A stretch of DNA of 64,000 bases from positions 248,001 through 312,000 of the forward strand of contig NBIV01000004.1 of NCBI GenBank assembly GCA_003194525.1, written 5' to 3'. Below the pieces are notes generated by a model that saw nothing but the letters and a program-made list of their open reading frames with translations, was not told where the DNA came from and made no database searches. Shown one piece after another: positions 31,501-43,263 of the stretch. A program made the position numbers and the translations under genes. The first letter of the stretch is position 1, and each line of letters opens with the position of its first letter. Origin of the DNA: Gracilariopsis chorda (lineage: Eukaryota; Rhodophyta; Florideophyceae; Gracilariales; Gracilariaceae).

Positions 31501-33355
31501 ACGGCCTTCGGCCGTGGGCGGCGCTGCGCGCCACGTTGTTTATGTAGCTTTGTGTATTTAGTAGCGTTCGGAGGCTCTCCGAGCACTTTGCTCGCTTGCG
31601 CTCGCAATAGCGCTCGTAGAACCACGGGGCACCGCGGCGCCTAGAGTATGTGGAGCCGTAGGGATTTGTGTTTAGGTGCCTAAATTGACTGCAGTGCCAG
31701 CCAATGATGAGAAAGTGCGACACGTTGCTTTGTCTAACTGGATGGCACTGCAGTCATTATGGGAGTGCCAGCCAGTAAGCAGGAAGCTTTGCTGCTGCTG
31801 CTGAATTTTTTAAATGGTAGGGAGGCGTTGCGCCAAATGGTCGATTTGCATGGGCAAACGGGGGCGTGCAAAGCGAATTTGTGGCACAACGCCTCCCGTC
31901 AGCCAACAACACCCCCCTCATATATGTGTAAATCATTAAGAGTGGGGGTGTTGAGACAAGTGGAAACGGCCTTCGGCCGTGGGCGGCGCTGCGCGCCACG
32001 TTGTTTTTGTAGCTTTGTGTATTTTGTAGCGTTCGGAGGCTCTCCGAGCACTTTGCTCGCTTGCGCTCGCAATAGCGCTCGTAGAACCACGGAGCGCCGC
32101 GGCGCTGAGAGTATGTGGAGCCGTAGGGGTTTGTGTTTAGGTGCCTAAATTGACTGCAGTGCCATCCAATGATGAGAAAGCGCGACACGTTGCTTTTTGT
32201 AACTGGGTGGCACTGCAGTCATTATGGGAGTGCCAGCCAGTAAGCAGGAAGCTTTGCTGCTGCTGCTGCTGCTGAATTTTTTAAGTGGTATGGAGGCGTT
32301 GCGCCAAATGGCAGTTTTGCAAGCGCGTAGAGGGGCATCCAGAGCGGTTTATTGGCGCACCGCCTCCCATCAATCAACAACACCCCCCTCATACATGTGT
32401 AAATCATTAAGAGTGGGGTGTTGAGACAAGTGGAAACGGCCTTCGGCCGTGGGCGGCGCTGCAAGCCGCGTTGGTTTTGTAGCTTTGTGTATTTAGTAGC
32501 GTTCGGAGGCTCTCCGAGCACTTTGCTCGCTTGCGCTCGCAATAGCGCTCGTAGAACCACGGGGCGCCGCGGCGCCGAGAGTATTTGGAACCGTAGGGAT
32601 TTGTGTTTAGGTATTAGGTGCCTAAATTGACTGCAGTGCCAGCCAATGATGAGAAAGCGCGACACGTTGCTTTTTGTAACTGGGTGGCACTGCAGTCATT
32701 ATGAGAGTGCCAGCCAGTAAGCAGGAAGCTTTGCTGCTGCTGCTGCTGTTGAATTTTTTAAATGGTAGGGAGGCGTTGCGCCAAATGGTCGATTTGCATG
32801 GGCAAACGGGGGCGTGCAAGAAGATTTTGTGGCGCAACGCCTCCATTCAATCAAGAACATCCCCCTCATAGAGGAACAAATACTTTTAATGGAGAGATAT
32901 CAAGTCGAAGAGGCCTTCGGCCACGAGCTACGATGCGCGGTGCGTCGTTTTTGTAGCCTTGTTGATTTAGTAGCATTTGGAGTCTCTCCAAGCACTTTGC
33001 TCGCTTACGCTTGCAATAGCGCTTATAAAAGCTTGTGGCACCTAAAATATTTAGAGCCTTAAAAATTTGTGTGTAGGTGCGATTTCAGTGCCCGCCAATG
33101 AGGAGAAAGCGCTACACATATCTTTTTGTAACTGGCTGGCACTGCAGTCATTATAAAATTGTCAGCCAATAGCCAGCCAGCTTTGCTGCTGCTGCTGAAT
33201 ATTCTAAATATTAGGGAAGCATTAAGCCAAATTAGGGTTTTGCATGCGCTTAGAGGGGCATACAAGGCGGTTTATTGGCGCAAAACCTCCATTCAATCAA
33301 GAATACCCCCCTAATATGAATGTAAATGCTTAAGAGTGGGGTGTTGAGATAAGAT
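31501..33355. repeat. Tandem array of four ~470-bp hairpin-rich units
   Basis: Unit starts are at 31501, 31966, 32436 and 32911 (periods 465, 470 and 475). Each unit opens with ACGGCCTTCGGCCGT or a variant. The first three are closely similar; the fourth is clearly more diverged. Each of the first three carries at least three stem-loops: TGACTGCAGTGCCA with its complement 43-44 bases later; GGGAGGCGTTGCGCCA with TGGCACAACGCCTCCC; and CAACACCCCC with GGGGGTGTTG. A (GCT)n tract of variable length sits between them. Frames of up to 147 codons occur on both strands in each unit, but they vary with the tract length and are probably not genes. The array lies outside the Harbinger ends. It may be a satellite, a tandemly amplified foldback element or a structured-RNA locus. 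Confidence 0.85.
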
Positions 33356-33757
33356 GTGCTTTTAAATTGGAACTAACCGACCATGTCTCAACTTTAATTT
33401 ACATCTCGTGTGCTGCTTATTGATTCTATATCCTCTATAGTTTTGAAATTGAATAGAGCCTGTAAAGTTGTTATTGAAATATAATTACTAACAAAAATTT
33501 TATGAACATGAGCACAAAGCCTTCTGCGCGCACAAGGACTACCCTCTAAAATTACCGCTTATCGCCGCCACTCTCTGATTTGCAACAATTTTCTTCCAGT
33601 AATGAAAACGTTTTCTATCTACCTATGAATTGCACAAGACAATTGAGACCAGCAAATAGTATAACGCTTAATCTGCCACGCCAGTAAACCACTTTGTTTT
33701 GGTACAGAGTCCACTCAAACCAGCAAATTATTTCTTTACCCCCTTGCAACGCTCAAC
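33356..33757. other. Non-coding AT-rich spacer
   Basis: Nothing recognised. Confidence 0.4.
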
Positions 33758-34144
33758 CTAGAATGAAAAAAGATTGAATTTTTTGCAAAGCCAGCATAAA
33801 TGTTTATCTTCCGTAAAAGGATCTGCGACCTTTAGGATTGTGTGACTGCCAGCATAACGTAAGGTCAGGAACACAAATGGACCAAAGACATCTCGCCGAG
33901 GGTTACCCTTGGTAGTGTTCACAATGATTGAGTCGCCTAAGTTTATGACAGAACGAATTGATTTTATTATACTAATCGAGTGGGAGGGAATCTGTCGCAA
34001 ACAATTTGAATACTTTTCCCAATGTCGTCGAAACACAGATTTTACTCGCCGAGAAGTGTCTGCCTTGCACAGAATGAAAACACTGACAGGCTCCACGGAG
34101 TGTCCAAAGGTCGTGTAAGAGGCTAACAAAATCAATTGTCTCAT
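33758..34144 (-). CDS. Hypothetical ORF fragment, about 128 codons
   Basis: A minus-strand frame from ATG 34144 (MRQLILLASYTTFGH) to 33758. Segments such as NLGDSIIVNTTKGNPRRDVF and PFVFLTLRYAGSHTILKVAD look protein-like. The frame stays open upstream to 34243, inside the presumed LTR of gypsy-2, so that element may have inserted into an older gene or element. No family recognised. Confidence 0.35.
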   Translation of the reverse strand: MRQLILLASYTTFGHSVEPVSVFILCKADTSRRVKSVFRRHWEKYSNCLRQIPSHSISIIKSIRSVINLGDSIIVNTTKGNPRRDVFGPFVFLTLRYAGSHTILKVADPFTEDKHLCWLCKKFNLFSF

Positions 34145-34201
34145 GTTGGAGAAGCCTGACACTGGACATGGAACGGATAAACCTGAGGTAGTGCAATACA
34201 G

Positions 34202-34745
34202 TGAGTTCTGGCCACGTGGGTAGTGCGACGTGCGCTCTACCAACTGGTTAGTATGCCACGTGGGTTGGAATGGCTAACTAATTAGAGTATTAATTTATTT
34301 AAGTATTTTAGATAGGTAGTGACACTCTGCTAGTGTGGCGTGGAGCCATGCCACTAGAGCCAGCCCCCAACGGATTCCACGTAGCAGAGTGCACCTGAAG
34401 TTGAGCCTCACTCACCCTTCAGGTGTATGCAGCGCTCCCTCTCCAAGAATGGTAATGGTAAACCCCTGTTGCCTAAGTGTGATACCAATCGTTTTCCAAA
34501 GTCATCCTTCTGGTTTAGTTAAGAGTATTCAGGCTTTACTAGCCTGTGTGTGCCATACGACCAACACTACCAATTGATTACGGTTAGTACGCCTGGCTAT
34601 CCCGCGTCTCTAGTGGTTTGGTGCTTCCACCGCTATCCAGTTACCCAACTTCCGTTTTTCAGATAAAGCCCTCGCCGCGCTACCAATAAAGGTTACCCGG
34701 ACCAACGACCCAGCTAGTACTCGACACTTAATTGGTTGAAACACA
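34202..34745 (+). repeat. 5' LTR of gypsy-2
   Basis: Starts TGAGTTCTGG and ends AACACA, followed by TTT and the primer-like TGGTGTCCCGACC. Its length (about 544 bp) and internal order (CCACGTGGG box, a TTAAGT-rich part, GTGATACCAA block) parallel the gypsy-1 LTR, though the sequence is strongly diverged. The left border is inferred from that spacing. Confidence 0.6.
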
Positions 34746-37700
34746 TTTTGGTGTCCCGACCTAGAATCTGGAACTAAAGCTATTGGTTTTGGAGAGAAGA
34801 ATTAGGAAAGAAGATTTTGGAACACCGTTTCGTTTTGGTTATCACTAGAATGCGAATCGGTGAAACATCAGTGTACCAATTGGATATACTGCAACCGAAA
34901 ACAACCGTCTACAGGTTCATCGAGACGCGGAACTGGCGCCGGCCCGTATCAATACTGGACAAACCGGAGGAACTATTTCGAAGAACAACCGTATAGCTAT
35001 ATGCGTATGACGTGGAGCAGATGGCGGAGGATTTCCCTCCCTTGGTAACCAATGTGGTAGAGACCACGTTCCCGGTGGGGCCGGGTACCGGTACCACATC
35101 AGACCAAATGGTATAGAACAACGATGAAGACAAACATAAGGTGGTGCTACCCAATTTGGATTTGGATAGCACTGCCAAGATGGGGGTTGACCGAGCTAGT
35201 CACGAGCTCGTCGGTCAATTACCAGCTTTGGTTTGGTAGTTCCTCGATCAGGAGCCTGGGGAATAGATATACCTAGTGCTTCAGGAGTCCTTGCAGAAAT
35301 ACTGACAGGTGGCCCCGAAGAGCCCCCAAACCGTCCGGGTAATGACGCCAACTAACCACGGTAACCCACAGGTTTTTTCGTTATTGAAGGCCATCAAGCC
35401 GTTCCTTCCTATAAACCAACCTGGTAAGAGGCTTCCTGACTCATTTTAAAAACGGGCAGATCTTCAGGTAGACGAAAGCCGGCGTATATATACCTTCGGG
35501 AACCAACTGCTAGACCAAACAGGGCCCCAATGGAGGAGACCCTGGTAGCAGGGGTTCTTCGAGCAGGGAAACTCAGCAGTGACGGAGACCGAAAGAAAAA
35601 AAGAAGACCAGTAGTAGAAAGAGAAAGGCCCGTAGGTCGGAGCCTGATTTCTTGGACTCCAGTACCGACACGGAGTCGTCGTAGGATGAAGAGCACCAAA
35701 AAGTTGGGAAAAAGAGGAAGGAAAAACACCGTTGGAAGGTGGAGCAAAACCGTAAAGGTAAAACCAAACATTATGACTCATCCTATGACAATAAGTCCAA
35801 CACGGTTTCGGACGTACCTGCTGCTAATTCGGCTGTTGACCGACCTGTTCAGTAAGGTGGTTGATTACAGAAACTAGAGGTTCTGGAACCGAGATTCTGA
35901 GTACACCTCACAGATAGGTGAGAAGAGTACCAAACAGTAAAGACGGCGTAGCTCAGAAGATGTTCAAACACTAAAAACGGCGTGATATCCAAATTGGTGA
36001 TACTACCATCAGAGATGATGATCCGATTGCGATCTTTAACTTCCTTCAAAGGTTCAAGATAGTTTGTGACCAGAATGGATTTGCAGAAGGCGCAGCCATG
36101 TGGTCGTTTCAATTCTATTTTAAGAAGCATACCGCATCCCTGCTCTACAATAGGATGCAAGGGAACACCATTTCGGTTGATGAGGACCAAACAGTAATGC
36201 TTCAGACTTACCAGCAGGTCGTCAATTACCTTTTGGAAACCTATGCGACCGATGAGGTTATTCAGGAAGCCTATGCCAAGCTTCTTGTGTACGTCAAAGG
36301 TCAGGACAAACCGAATTGGAATTCGCGAAATCGCTGTTGCCGATGGTCTACCGGTGTGGTAATGTGTTTAGTACCACTCGGTTGAAGTCATTGTTAGCCA
36401 ATAACATCGACAATGCCATTAGGTTGCAGGTGAGGAATCAACTTGCGACGAACCGAAAGGTGAATTATAATGGGCTAGCGCGTTATGCACAAGCCCTTCG
36501 AGACACTCACCGAGCCGGTCGGAGACAGCCCAGCGCGGTTGTCAAGTCTGATAAGGGTAAACCGAAACGGGGCACCCTGGAAGTACATTATTCGTGAAAA
36601 CCCGAGAACACGGAGCCGGATTTCATACCAGTTGGATCCACGGTCCATTTGATACACACCGCACGCACTTCCTCATTTGTTTCTCCCTAATCCGCCTGGA
36701 CGTCTACAATGGTAGCATCAACCCCGAGGGTATCAACGCCAGCCACAGAGGTGTCCGTCCCCGACCAACAGGTACTCGCAATACAACCTTTTCGTAGGAC
36801 CACACTACAGGGTCAGCAGTCTTCGCAACATACGGCACGCGCCCAACCCATGGACGGAACGCCGATGCTCGGAACTTGGATGGCTTTGAGAGATCCAAAC
36901 ACTGGGATTCTCCTTTGTTGCTTTTGTCTATCAACTCAACACATGGGCACGACATGCCCGACTGTCACCTCACAGGTTCGAACCGCACTCCTCTAAGTGC
37001 ATTAGAAGAACCATCAGGCGGTATCTGGCCGTGCAGGTAGAAACAGACAGGTTCGGGACAAGCATTTTTATGTAAAACAACAGGATACTCTGGTCACTGG
37101 TACGAAGGTGGCAGATAAAGCCGATGCCGCACCATTCCAGGCGGCAGACGCCTAAAGCTGCAGCCACAGGCCACTCCCAACTGGTTTCATTCGGAATGCG
37201 AACGGGCAACACCGGTTTCTCGTATGGATGCCAACCCTTGGTTACCGGACAGGAAGCGCTAGAAAACCGATCGGTACCTATCGAAATATGAAGCATGATA
37301 ACTACAAGGTAAACATCACCCATGGGTTTTCTGTTAGCTATTTGGTTCTGTTCACCGCTATTTTGGGTATGGATGCTGGACCGAATCTTGTTAATGCGAC
37401 GTTATTATCCCCGTTGGTGTTAATCCGGGTACAGCCATGTACCCGCACGAACCCTTTGGTCGACGCCAATAAGTGACCATTAGTGGTCCGCGGCAGCATA
37501 TACTTAATGGTATCTATAGGAAACCGCAAGTTCCGGGTACGGTGTATCCTGATCAACCAGTTGGCAACAGGTTGTATCCTTGGAACTGTGCTCATTGAAA
37601 ACTATGTCCGAGCAATATTGCCTCCAGACAGAACGGTTCTGTTCCACAAGGGTCCAAGAGTATCCATACTTGGTCGGCATAAGTCGAAAATCACATCCGG

Positions 37701-40580
37701 ACCAAGGCAAGACACGCCTTCGGAGATAGTATCCAATAAAGTTCGACTTGCGAAGTTTGTTCGGATCCCACCAACGCACCAAATGGTAGCCGAAGTGGTA
37801 TGCGAAAGATCTGTTCTCTTAACACTAGACAGCCGCCATGACGTATTGGAACGCCATGTGACCATGATTGCGAACGGAATCGTGTAACACGTACCGAATC
37901 AAACCATTCAGGTATACTTAAGGGCGTTCAGTAAGCATACGGTCAAATTACCCAAGAAAACCGTTGTCAGATTACCATCTCCCGCCCCGGGTAGAATGTT
38001 TACCCTGAAACCACAAATGTCGTCCGGAGACCTCCAACATAAGGAGGGGGCGGCTTACCCGATCGCGGAAAAAGAAAAACCAGCCACGCTGGTAAACGTC
38101 GAAACGGCACCATCACCGAACGGAAGTACCAACAGGAATGAGGACGTAATCATCGGCTCTGAAGGGCAACCTTGCAAATACTGTATCCTCCACCTATTGG
38201 AACCGTTTAGTCACATGTGTTTAGGTCAAAAAGGGGTGATCAAAGCCACGCAAACCCGTATCGACTCGGTTCCTGGAGCCACGCTGATACACCAACAATC
38301 ATGCCGGGCAGGTCCAAAAGCCCGAGAGCTGGAAATCCAGGATGTGGAATGAATGCTGAAAAAGGGGTTATCAAGCTCGCATACGCAGAATGGGCCAGCC
38401 CAGTGATATTGGTACAAATGAAGGGAGACACCAGAATGTGGTTTTTGTATCGACTATCGAAAACCAACCGCCATTATGTTCAGGGATTCGTATACGATAC
38501 CTAGAATGGACGAATGTATCGCTTCCCCCGGGAATGCTAAATGTTTTACCACACTGGACGCCAATTACAGTTACTGGCAAGTGGAGATATCCGAGAATGA
38601 TAAGGACAAGATTTCATTCACCTGCCACGCTGGTCTCTTCCGCTTCTTGCAAGTGCCATTTGGTTTGAGAAATGCGGTCGCTACGTTTCAGGGGGGTCTG
38701 GATATAATCATATGAAAGGTGAGAGGGCAGAACGCACTGTTGTATAGAAATAGCGCTGTTATCTACTCCAGATCGGTTGAAAAACACTTTTTGCACGTCG
38801 GAACGGTGCTCTAACCCCTAAAAGATTCCGGGGTAGCGCTCAAGTTACCCAATTGGGTCTTAGCCGACCAAAAGGTAGAGTATCTGGATCATATGATCAG
38901 CCCAAGTCGCCTGCAGGTATTCGATAGGAATATCTGGCTGGTTCAGGAAGCCAAACGTCCACGGAACCAAATGAATCTACGTTTCTTCATTGTTTGTGTA
39001 ATGTATACCGACGGTGTATCAAAGGGTTAGCCAAGATTGCAGCCCTCTTTAACAAAAAAAATAGGGAAAGGACAATCAGATTGGTTTGGGCACCTTTAGG
39101 ACGAAGAGATACAAGCGTTACAGAAGCTGAAAACTGCCCTGATTTCCGCACCAATATTGGCTTTAGCCAAGTCTGGTTATCACTAAACTTGATACGGACG
39201 CATGCTCCGCTTAGGTACGATCTTGCCTAATGCAAGACCAAGCGGTTGGAAGCAAATTACCATTCACGGACTGGAGTAAGGCGCTTACCAGAATGGAGCA
39301 GAACTACAATGTGACGGGGAACGAATGCCTAGCGGTATTGTAAAGCATGCTGCTGCTCTGTCCTTACCTAAATTGAACGAAGTTCACCCTGGGGACAGAT
39401 CACGATGCCTTACGGTGGATATTGGGCCTCGCGGACGCCTCCGGAAGTTTACCAAGATGGACGTTAAGACCATCTGAGTATCAGTACGAGGTACAATACC
39501 GCCCGAGTGTGAAGCACAATGCGGTGGATGCCATGTAACGCTTGGATATCAGTGGGTGAGAAGAAGCATCAGTGTAGGACGATATCCCATGCTTCACTAC
39601 CCGATGGGTTAAAGATGAACAAGAAGAGGAAACCAAAGTGAGTATCGTTTTGGATGAGGAGGAAACCTTTCATCAGATAATCGTTGCAGATGATCTACCA
39701 GACGGCGTAATCGCAGTGAAAGAGGAAGAGCATGCCCCCACTACCAAAGAGAAAGTTTTCCAAGAGAGAACAAACGATAGGTATTGCAAGTAATTACTAC
39801 ACCTTCCTGGGCAGAAACATACGCAGCTAGAGGTGGAACATTAAGTTTATTTAGTCAAGCGATCCACTTTGGATGGCCTGGTCCAAAAGGTCGTACCGGA
39901 GTCGCTTCGCCAAGGAGTTCTCTACCTGGCCCACCGGCCACGTCTGGCAGGCTACCCAAGGGGTACAAGAATGTATTATGCACTGAGGAGAGATTTCTAT
40001 TGCACCCTGTTGGGTCACGATCTTTATACATATTTGGAAACATGCACCTCGTGCGTGAGAACCCGTAGTGGTATTCAGAAACATCGTAAGTTTATGAGGC
40101 AATTTGCGGCAGCCAGCCCATTGGAGTTTATAGCTATTGCCCTATTGGGACCACTTCCTGAAGCCAATGAGGGATAGAAGTAAGTCATGGAAACTACCGA
40201 TTAGTTCACAAAGCGTACTCGAGCTATCCCTCTCAAGCACACAACCTGTACGGTATTGGCCGAAGCCGTTCTCAACCACTGAGTATTTCTGTACGGTCCT
40301 CCACTATACTTATTCACTGATAATGGTTCTAACCTTGCTTCGAAGGTATTCGAATCAATCTGCACTATGGTAGCTTTGAAGCAGTACTTCACCACTAAAT
40401 ACCCTCCCCAAACCAATGGGCAGGTGAAAAGGTTTAACAAATCATTTGTGGCACGTTTACGACAACATGTGGAAGAACACTAATCGGATTGGTCTGAGTT
40501 CGTACAGCCTCTGACGTATGCTTTTACCCTACAGACACATCGCTCTATTGGAATCACCTGTAGGGCACTGGGCCTTGCCC
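34202..40580 (+). mobile_element. Second Ty3/gypsy copy (gypsy-2), decayed, without 3' LTR
   Basis: Same family as gypsy-1: a 5' LTR of about 544 bp, the same primer-site position, a capsid segment (NRMQGNTISVDEDQTVML), the knuckle CCFCLSTQHMGTTC, protease text (GCILGTVLIENYVRA), RT (FTTLDANYSYWQVEI, FRFLQVPFGLRNAV), RNase H and part of integrase (PLEFIAIALLGPLPE). Collinear with gypsy-1 up to the integrase core, then the similarity ends near 40.58 kb. No matching 3' LTR and no antisense module follow, so the copy is truncated or interrupted there. It has many breaks (well over twenty) and is much older than gypsy-1. Confidence 0.85.
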
Positions 40581-41620
40581 TTATATAGAGACCTGGCCAT
40601 TATGGTGCAGCCGCATTGTTAATTTAAAAGGCGGTAACATAACAGGATTTTTGTTTTTGTAAGCACTGCCGCCATGCACTTTGCGCCCATCAAGCGTGGC
40701 GTATCCACGTGTGGCACTGGCTGTTGGCCGAATGCAGCGAGTGGGCGAGTGCACACTTGTACAATTATGTACTTTATTTATTAGAGTACATTAATTTTAG
40801 GACAGCGGTCGTAGCAGCTGGCCATATTAGTGTGCCGAGCTCACGCTCCAGCTTCTTAGTAAAGTCCAGCGGACTCTTAGTGGCTTCATAACATTTGTTG
40901 TACTGCCACACAAGTCCTCACGGATTTACTCTCGGGTCGACGCCGACAATACAAACTATAGCCTGGGCAACTATAATGGACGTACACCCCGTGTCACACA
41001 CCTGCCTGGTTTTACACGTGCAGTACTTGCCACTACCGGCCTTTCGCACCTGCTAGTGCGCTTTGTGCTTTCATTTAGCCTATTGGCCTACTGGCAACCT
41101 TGCCGTCTAAGTAGACAGCCGATTTATTGTATCTACGGCGATACTTGGGTGCGTACGCAAACCGCGGTTAGTGAGAATCGCTGACTTTCAGTTCCAGACC
41201 CCGTGGTTGTAGCAGACGCACAAGTCTGAGCTCTAATGCAAGCTAAGGGACACCCTGCTCTCCTCTTGCCACCTGGTAGGTGTTTGGTCGAAGCGTCGTA
41301 CACGATGCAAGTGTAGGCCGTTGTCCGGGTACTGGTTCAATCTTGGGGCTATGGCCCATTCTCTGTCGCCATGCGAAGTTCCCAGTTGACGGATAGGTCT
41401 TGTGTCGAGTCCGAAACGTTGATTGTACGTCTATCAGACGCTTGTCTCTTTGGAAGCTGTGGGGATCCCCCAGTAGTCGTACCTCCGTTGGAAGCAGAGC
41501 ATAGGACGAGCTCGAGACTCGAACTACTGTGGGTCTGCTAGGCTCCTCCTGCAAGTTTTTGGATGCTGCTAGCTCCGCTGATAGCGGCTAGTTGTTAGAT
41601 TTAGTTACTTTTTTACCTTT
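40581..41620. other. LTR-like sequence, possibly a solo LTR
   Basis: No gene. A GTGGCACTGG-type start region, a TTATTTATTAGAGTACATTAATTTT stretch split by GC-rich blocks and TG-rich borders resemble the general build of the gypsy LTRs here, but I have no second copy to prove it. It begins where the gypsy-2 similarity stops. Confidence 0.3.
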
Positions 41621-42745
41621 GTTTAAGTATAGTTGGCTCTGGTATCAGTTCTAATGTGTCTACTTTTCCTAATTTATTCTACTCCATCTCCTGAAGAGAT
41701 GGGTTACCTATTTGACGTGTCTACCTCGCTTCAAAGCCGAGTTGATATATTTTATGACATACTGTCAACAGGACACGACAACATGCTTACGGCAGAAAAG
41801 CCCCAACCGACCACGTGGACAAAGTTGGCTCCAAAATACACGTTGCCTACTACTTAAAAAGTTGGCAAACCCCCACTTTGCACAGCAATGATCAAACGGT
41901 CATAGGAGGTTCCCGAGAGATCCGTGCCAAGTCATCGTGAGCACTTTGGGGTTATGCCAGATCATCAAGTTCCCGTGTGGTACTGATCCTTGCCAAGTCA
42001 TACAACAAGTCATGAGGTGGGGAATTCGCCAAGTCATCAGACGGCTAGATCTGGCATTGAACCCGGTAAACCAGCCACATATGGAGGGCAACGAGAAGAC
42101 CAAGCATAATGCAAGTAAACATGGACGATTTCTCATTGACTAGTGGCTCTGATAGAACTAGTCTAGACCCTTTATATAAACCCCGATGGATGCTCCGAAC
42201 TTCAACTCGGATCTTCACCATCGACTTTCTACCATTCTCAACCATTGCACCTCTGTTCCTAACACTAGTCTCCCAAGTAGCACATTGAGCTACACTTACC
42301 TCGTAAGAGAGCAAAGCCACGAACACTTTGAGATAATTTCCCTTCTAGGGATATTGCTCCACAGTTTTGATTGGTTGACGGCGGTGATATCCCAGCAATG
42401 ACGATCGGGAGTGGTAATGGAGTTTCTTCTACCGTAGCAGTAGAGAAGTTAACATTCTCAATAAGAACAGGGCCTGTATTTCTACAAGCCACTGTATTTA
42501 TCTGTTGATTAGACAATCGAAAAAAGAATAGGAAAATATGGATTACTAATTACTGCTCATACTGATTGGCTAACAAAGCATAACCAGCATCAACAGAATG
42601 TTTAAATTCTTTAAGTTTCGAATGAAGTACTTGTAAGCAGTATACTTCAAAGGTAAACCACCGATAATTCCGGAATGAAGTGAGAATACACGTTCCAAAA
42701 AAAAACTCCCCGCACCAGGAGCTACGACGGCCGAGAAGGAAAAAC
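41621..42745. other. Spacer with repeated CAAGTCAT motifs
   Basis: No gene supported. At 41930-42030, CCAAGTCAT or a close variant (GCCAAGTCAT, ACAAGTCAT) occurs at least four times. A TATATAAACC box follows at about 42172-42181, a layout seen in LTR promoters. This may be another solo LTR, but its borders are unknown. Confidence 0.35.
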
Positions 42746-42750
42746 TCTCC

Positions 42751-43263
42751 TGTAGCATTCGCAGTATTCGTTGTTCCGAAACATCTTTTGCACTAAGTCG
42801 AAGCGCTGTTGATGGTTTGTTAGTCCAAGATATTATGCGCATAATGGGTGCTTTGTTAGGTGGAACTGCCACTGCGGACTGCTACACGTATGTTCCCCAC
42901 GGTGCTTGACCCCCACTATGGAGTGGATATTTATTTGATATTTCAATCATTAGAGTAGAGCAAACTAGCTGCAGCAAAGATCTATAAGTATAGTGGCCTC
43001 GCAGCCACCCACAAAGTAAAGTAATAACAAATTTCGTGGGAACTCTGCACACCTAGCTTCGGGGCAATCCTGTGGTTAGCCATACTAGCGTGAGGTATTC
43101 CTCGTTATTTCCGATTCCCTGTTGCCGCTTTCGGCTCGTTTTCGTGTCCGATACACTGCTTTGCTCCCCCTTTGGCTGCATGCCAAGCCCAGGCTACCCT
43201 GGTTGTTTCATGGTGTGCCACAGCTCTGCCAGTGCCTACTCGAGGCCATCGTGGTATACCACA
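42751..43263 (+). repeat. Left LTR (513 bp)
   Basis: Aligned without gaps to 48490-49002 at about 90 percent identity, with TG and CA ends. Preceded by TCTCC. Confidence 0.9.

Noticed and set aside
31193-31723. 177-codon N-terminal extension of the Harbinger transposase frame
   Set aside because: It runs past the terminal inverted repeat at 31247 into the tandem array; the ATG at 31192 inside the element is the likely start.
31757-32665. Repeated frames MSRFLIIGWHCSQFRHL and MGVPASKQEALLLLL in the tandem units
   Set aside because: They recur only because the units repeat, change with the (GCT)n length, occur on both strands and show no known domain.
31501-33355. CRISPR-like array
   Set aside because: Units are about 470 bp with no short repeat-spacer pattern and no cas genes; this is a tandem satellite-like array in eukaryotic DNA.
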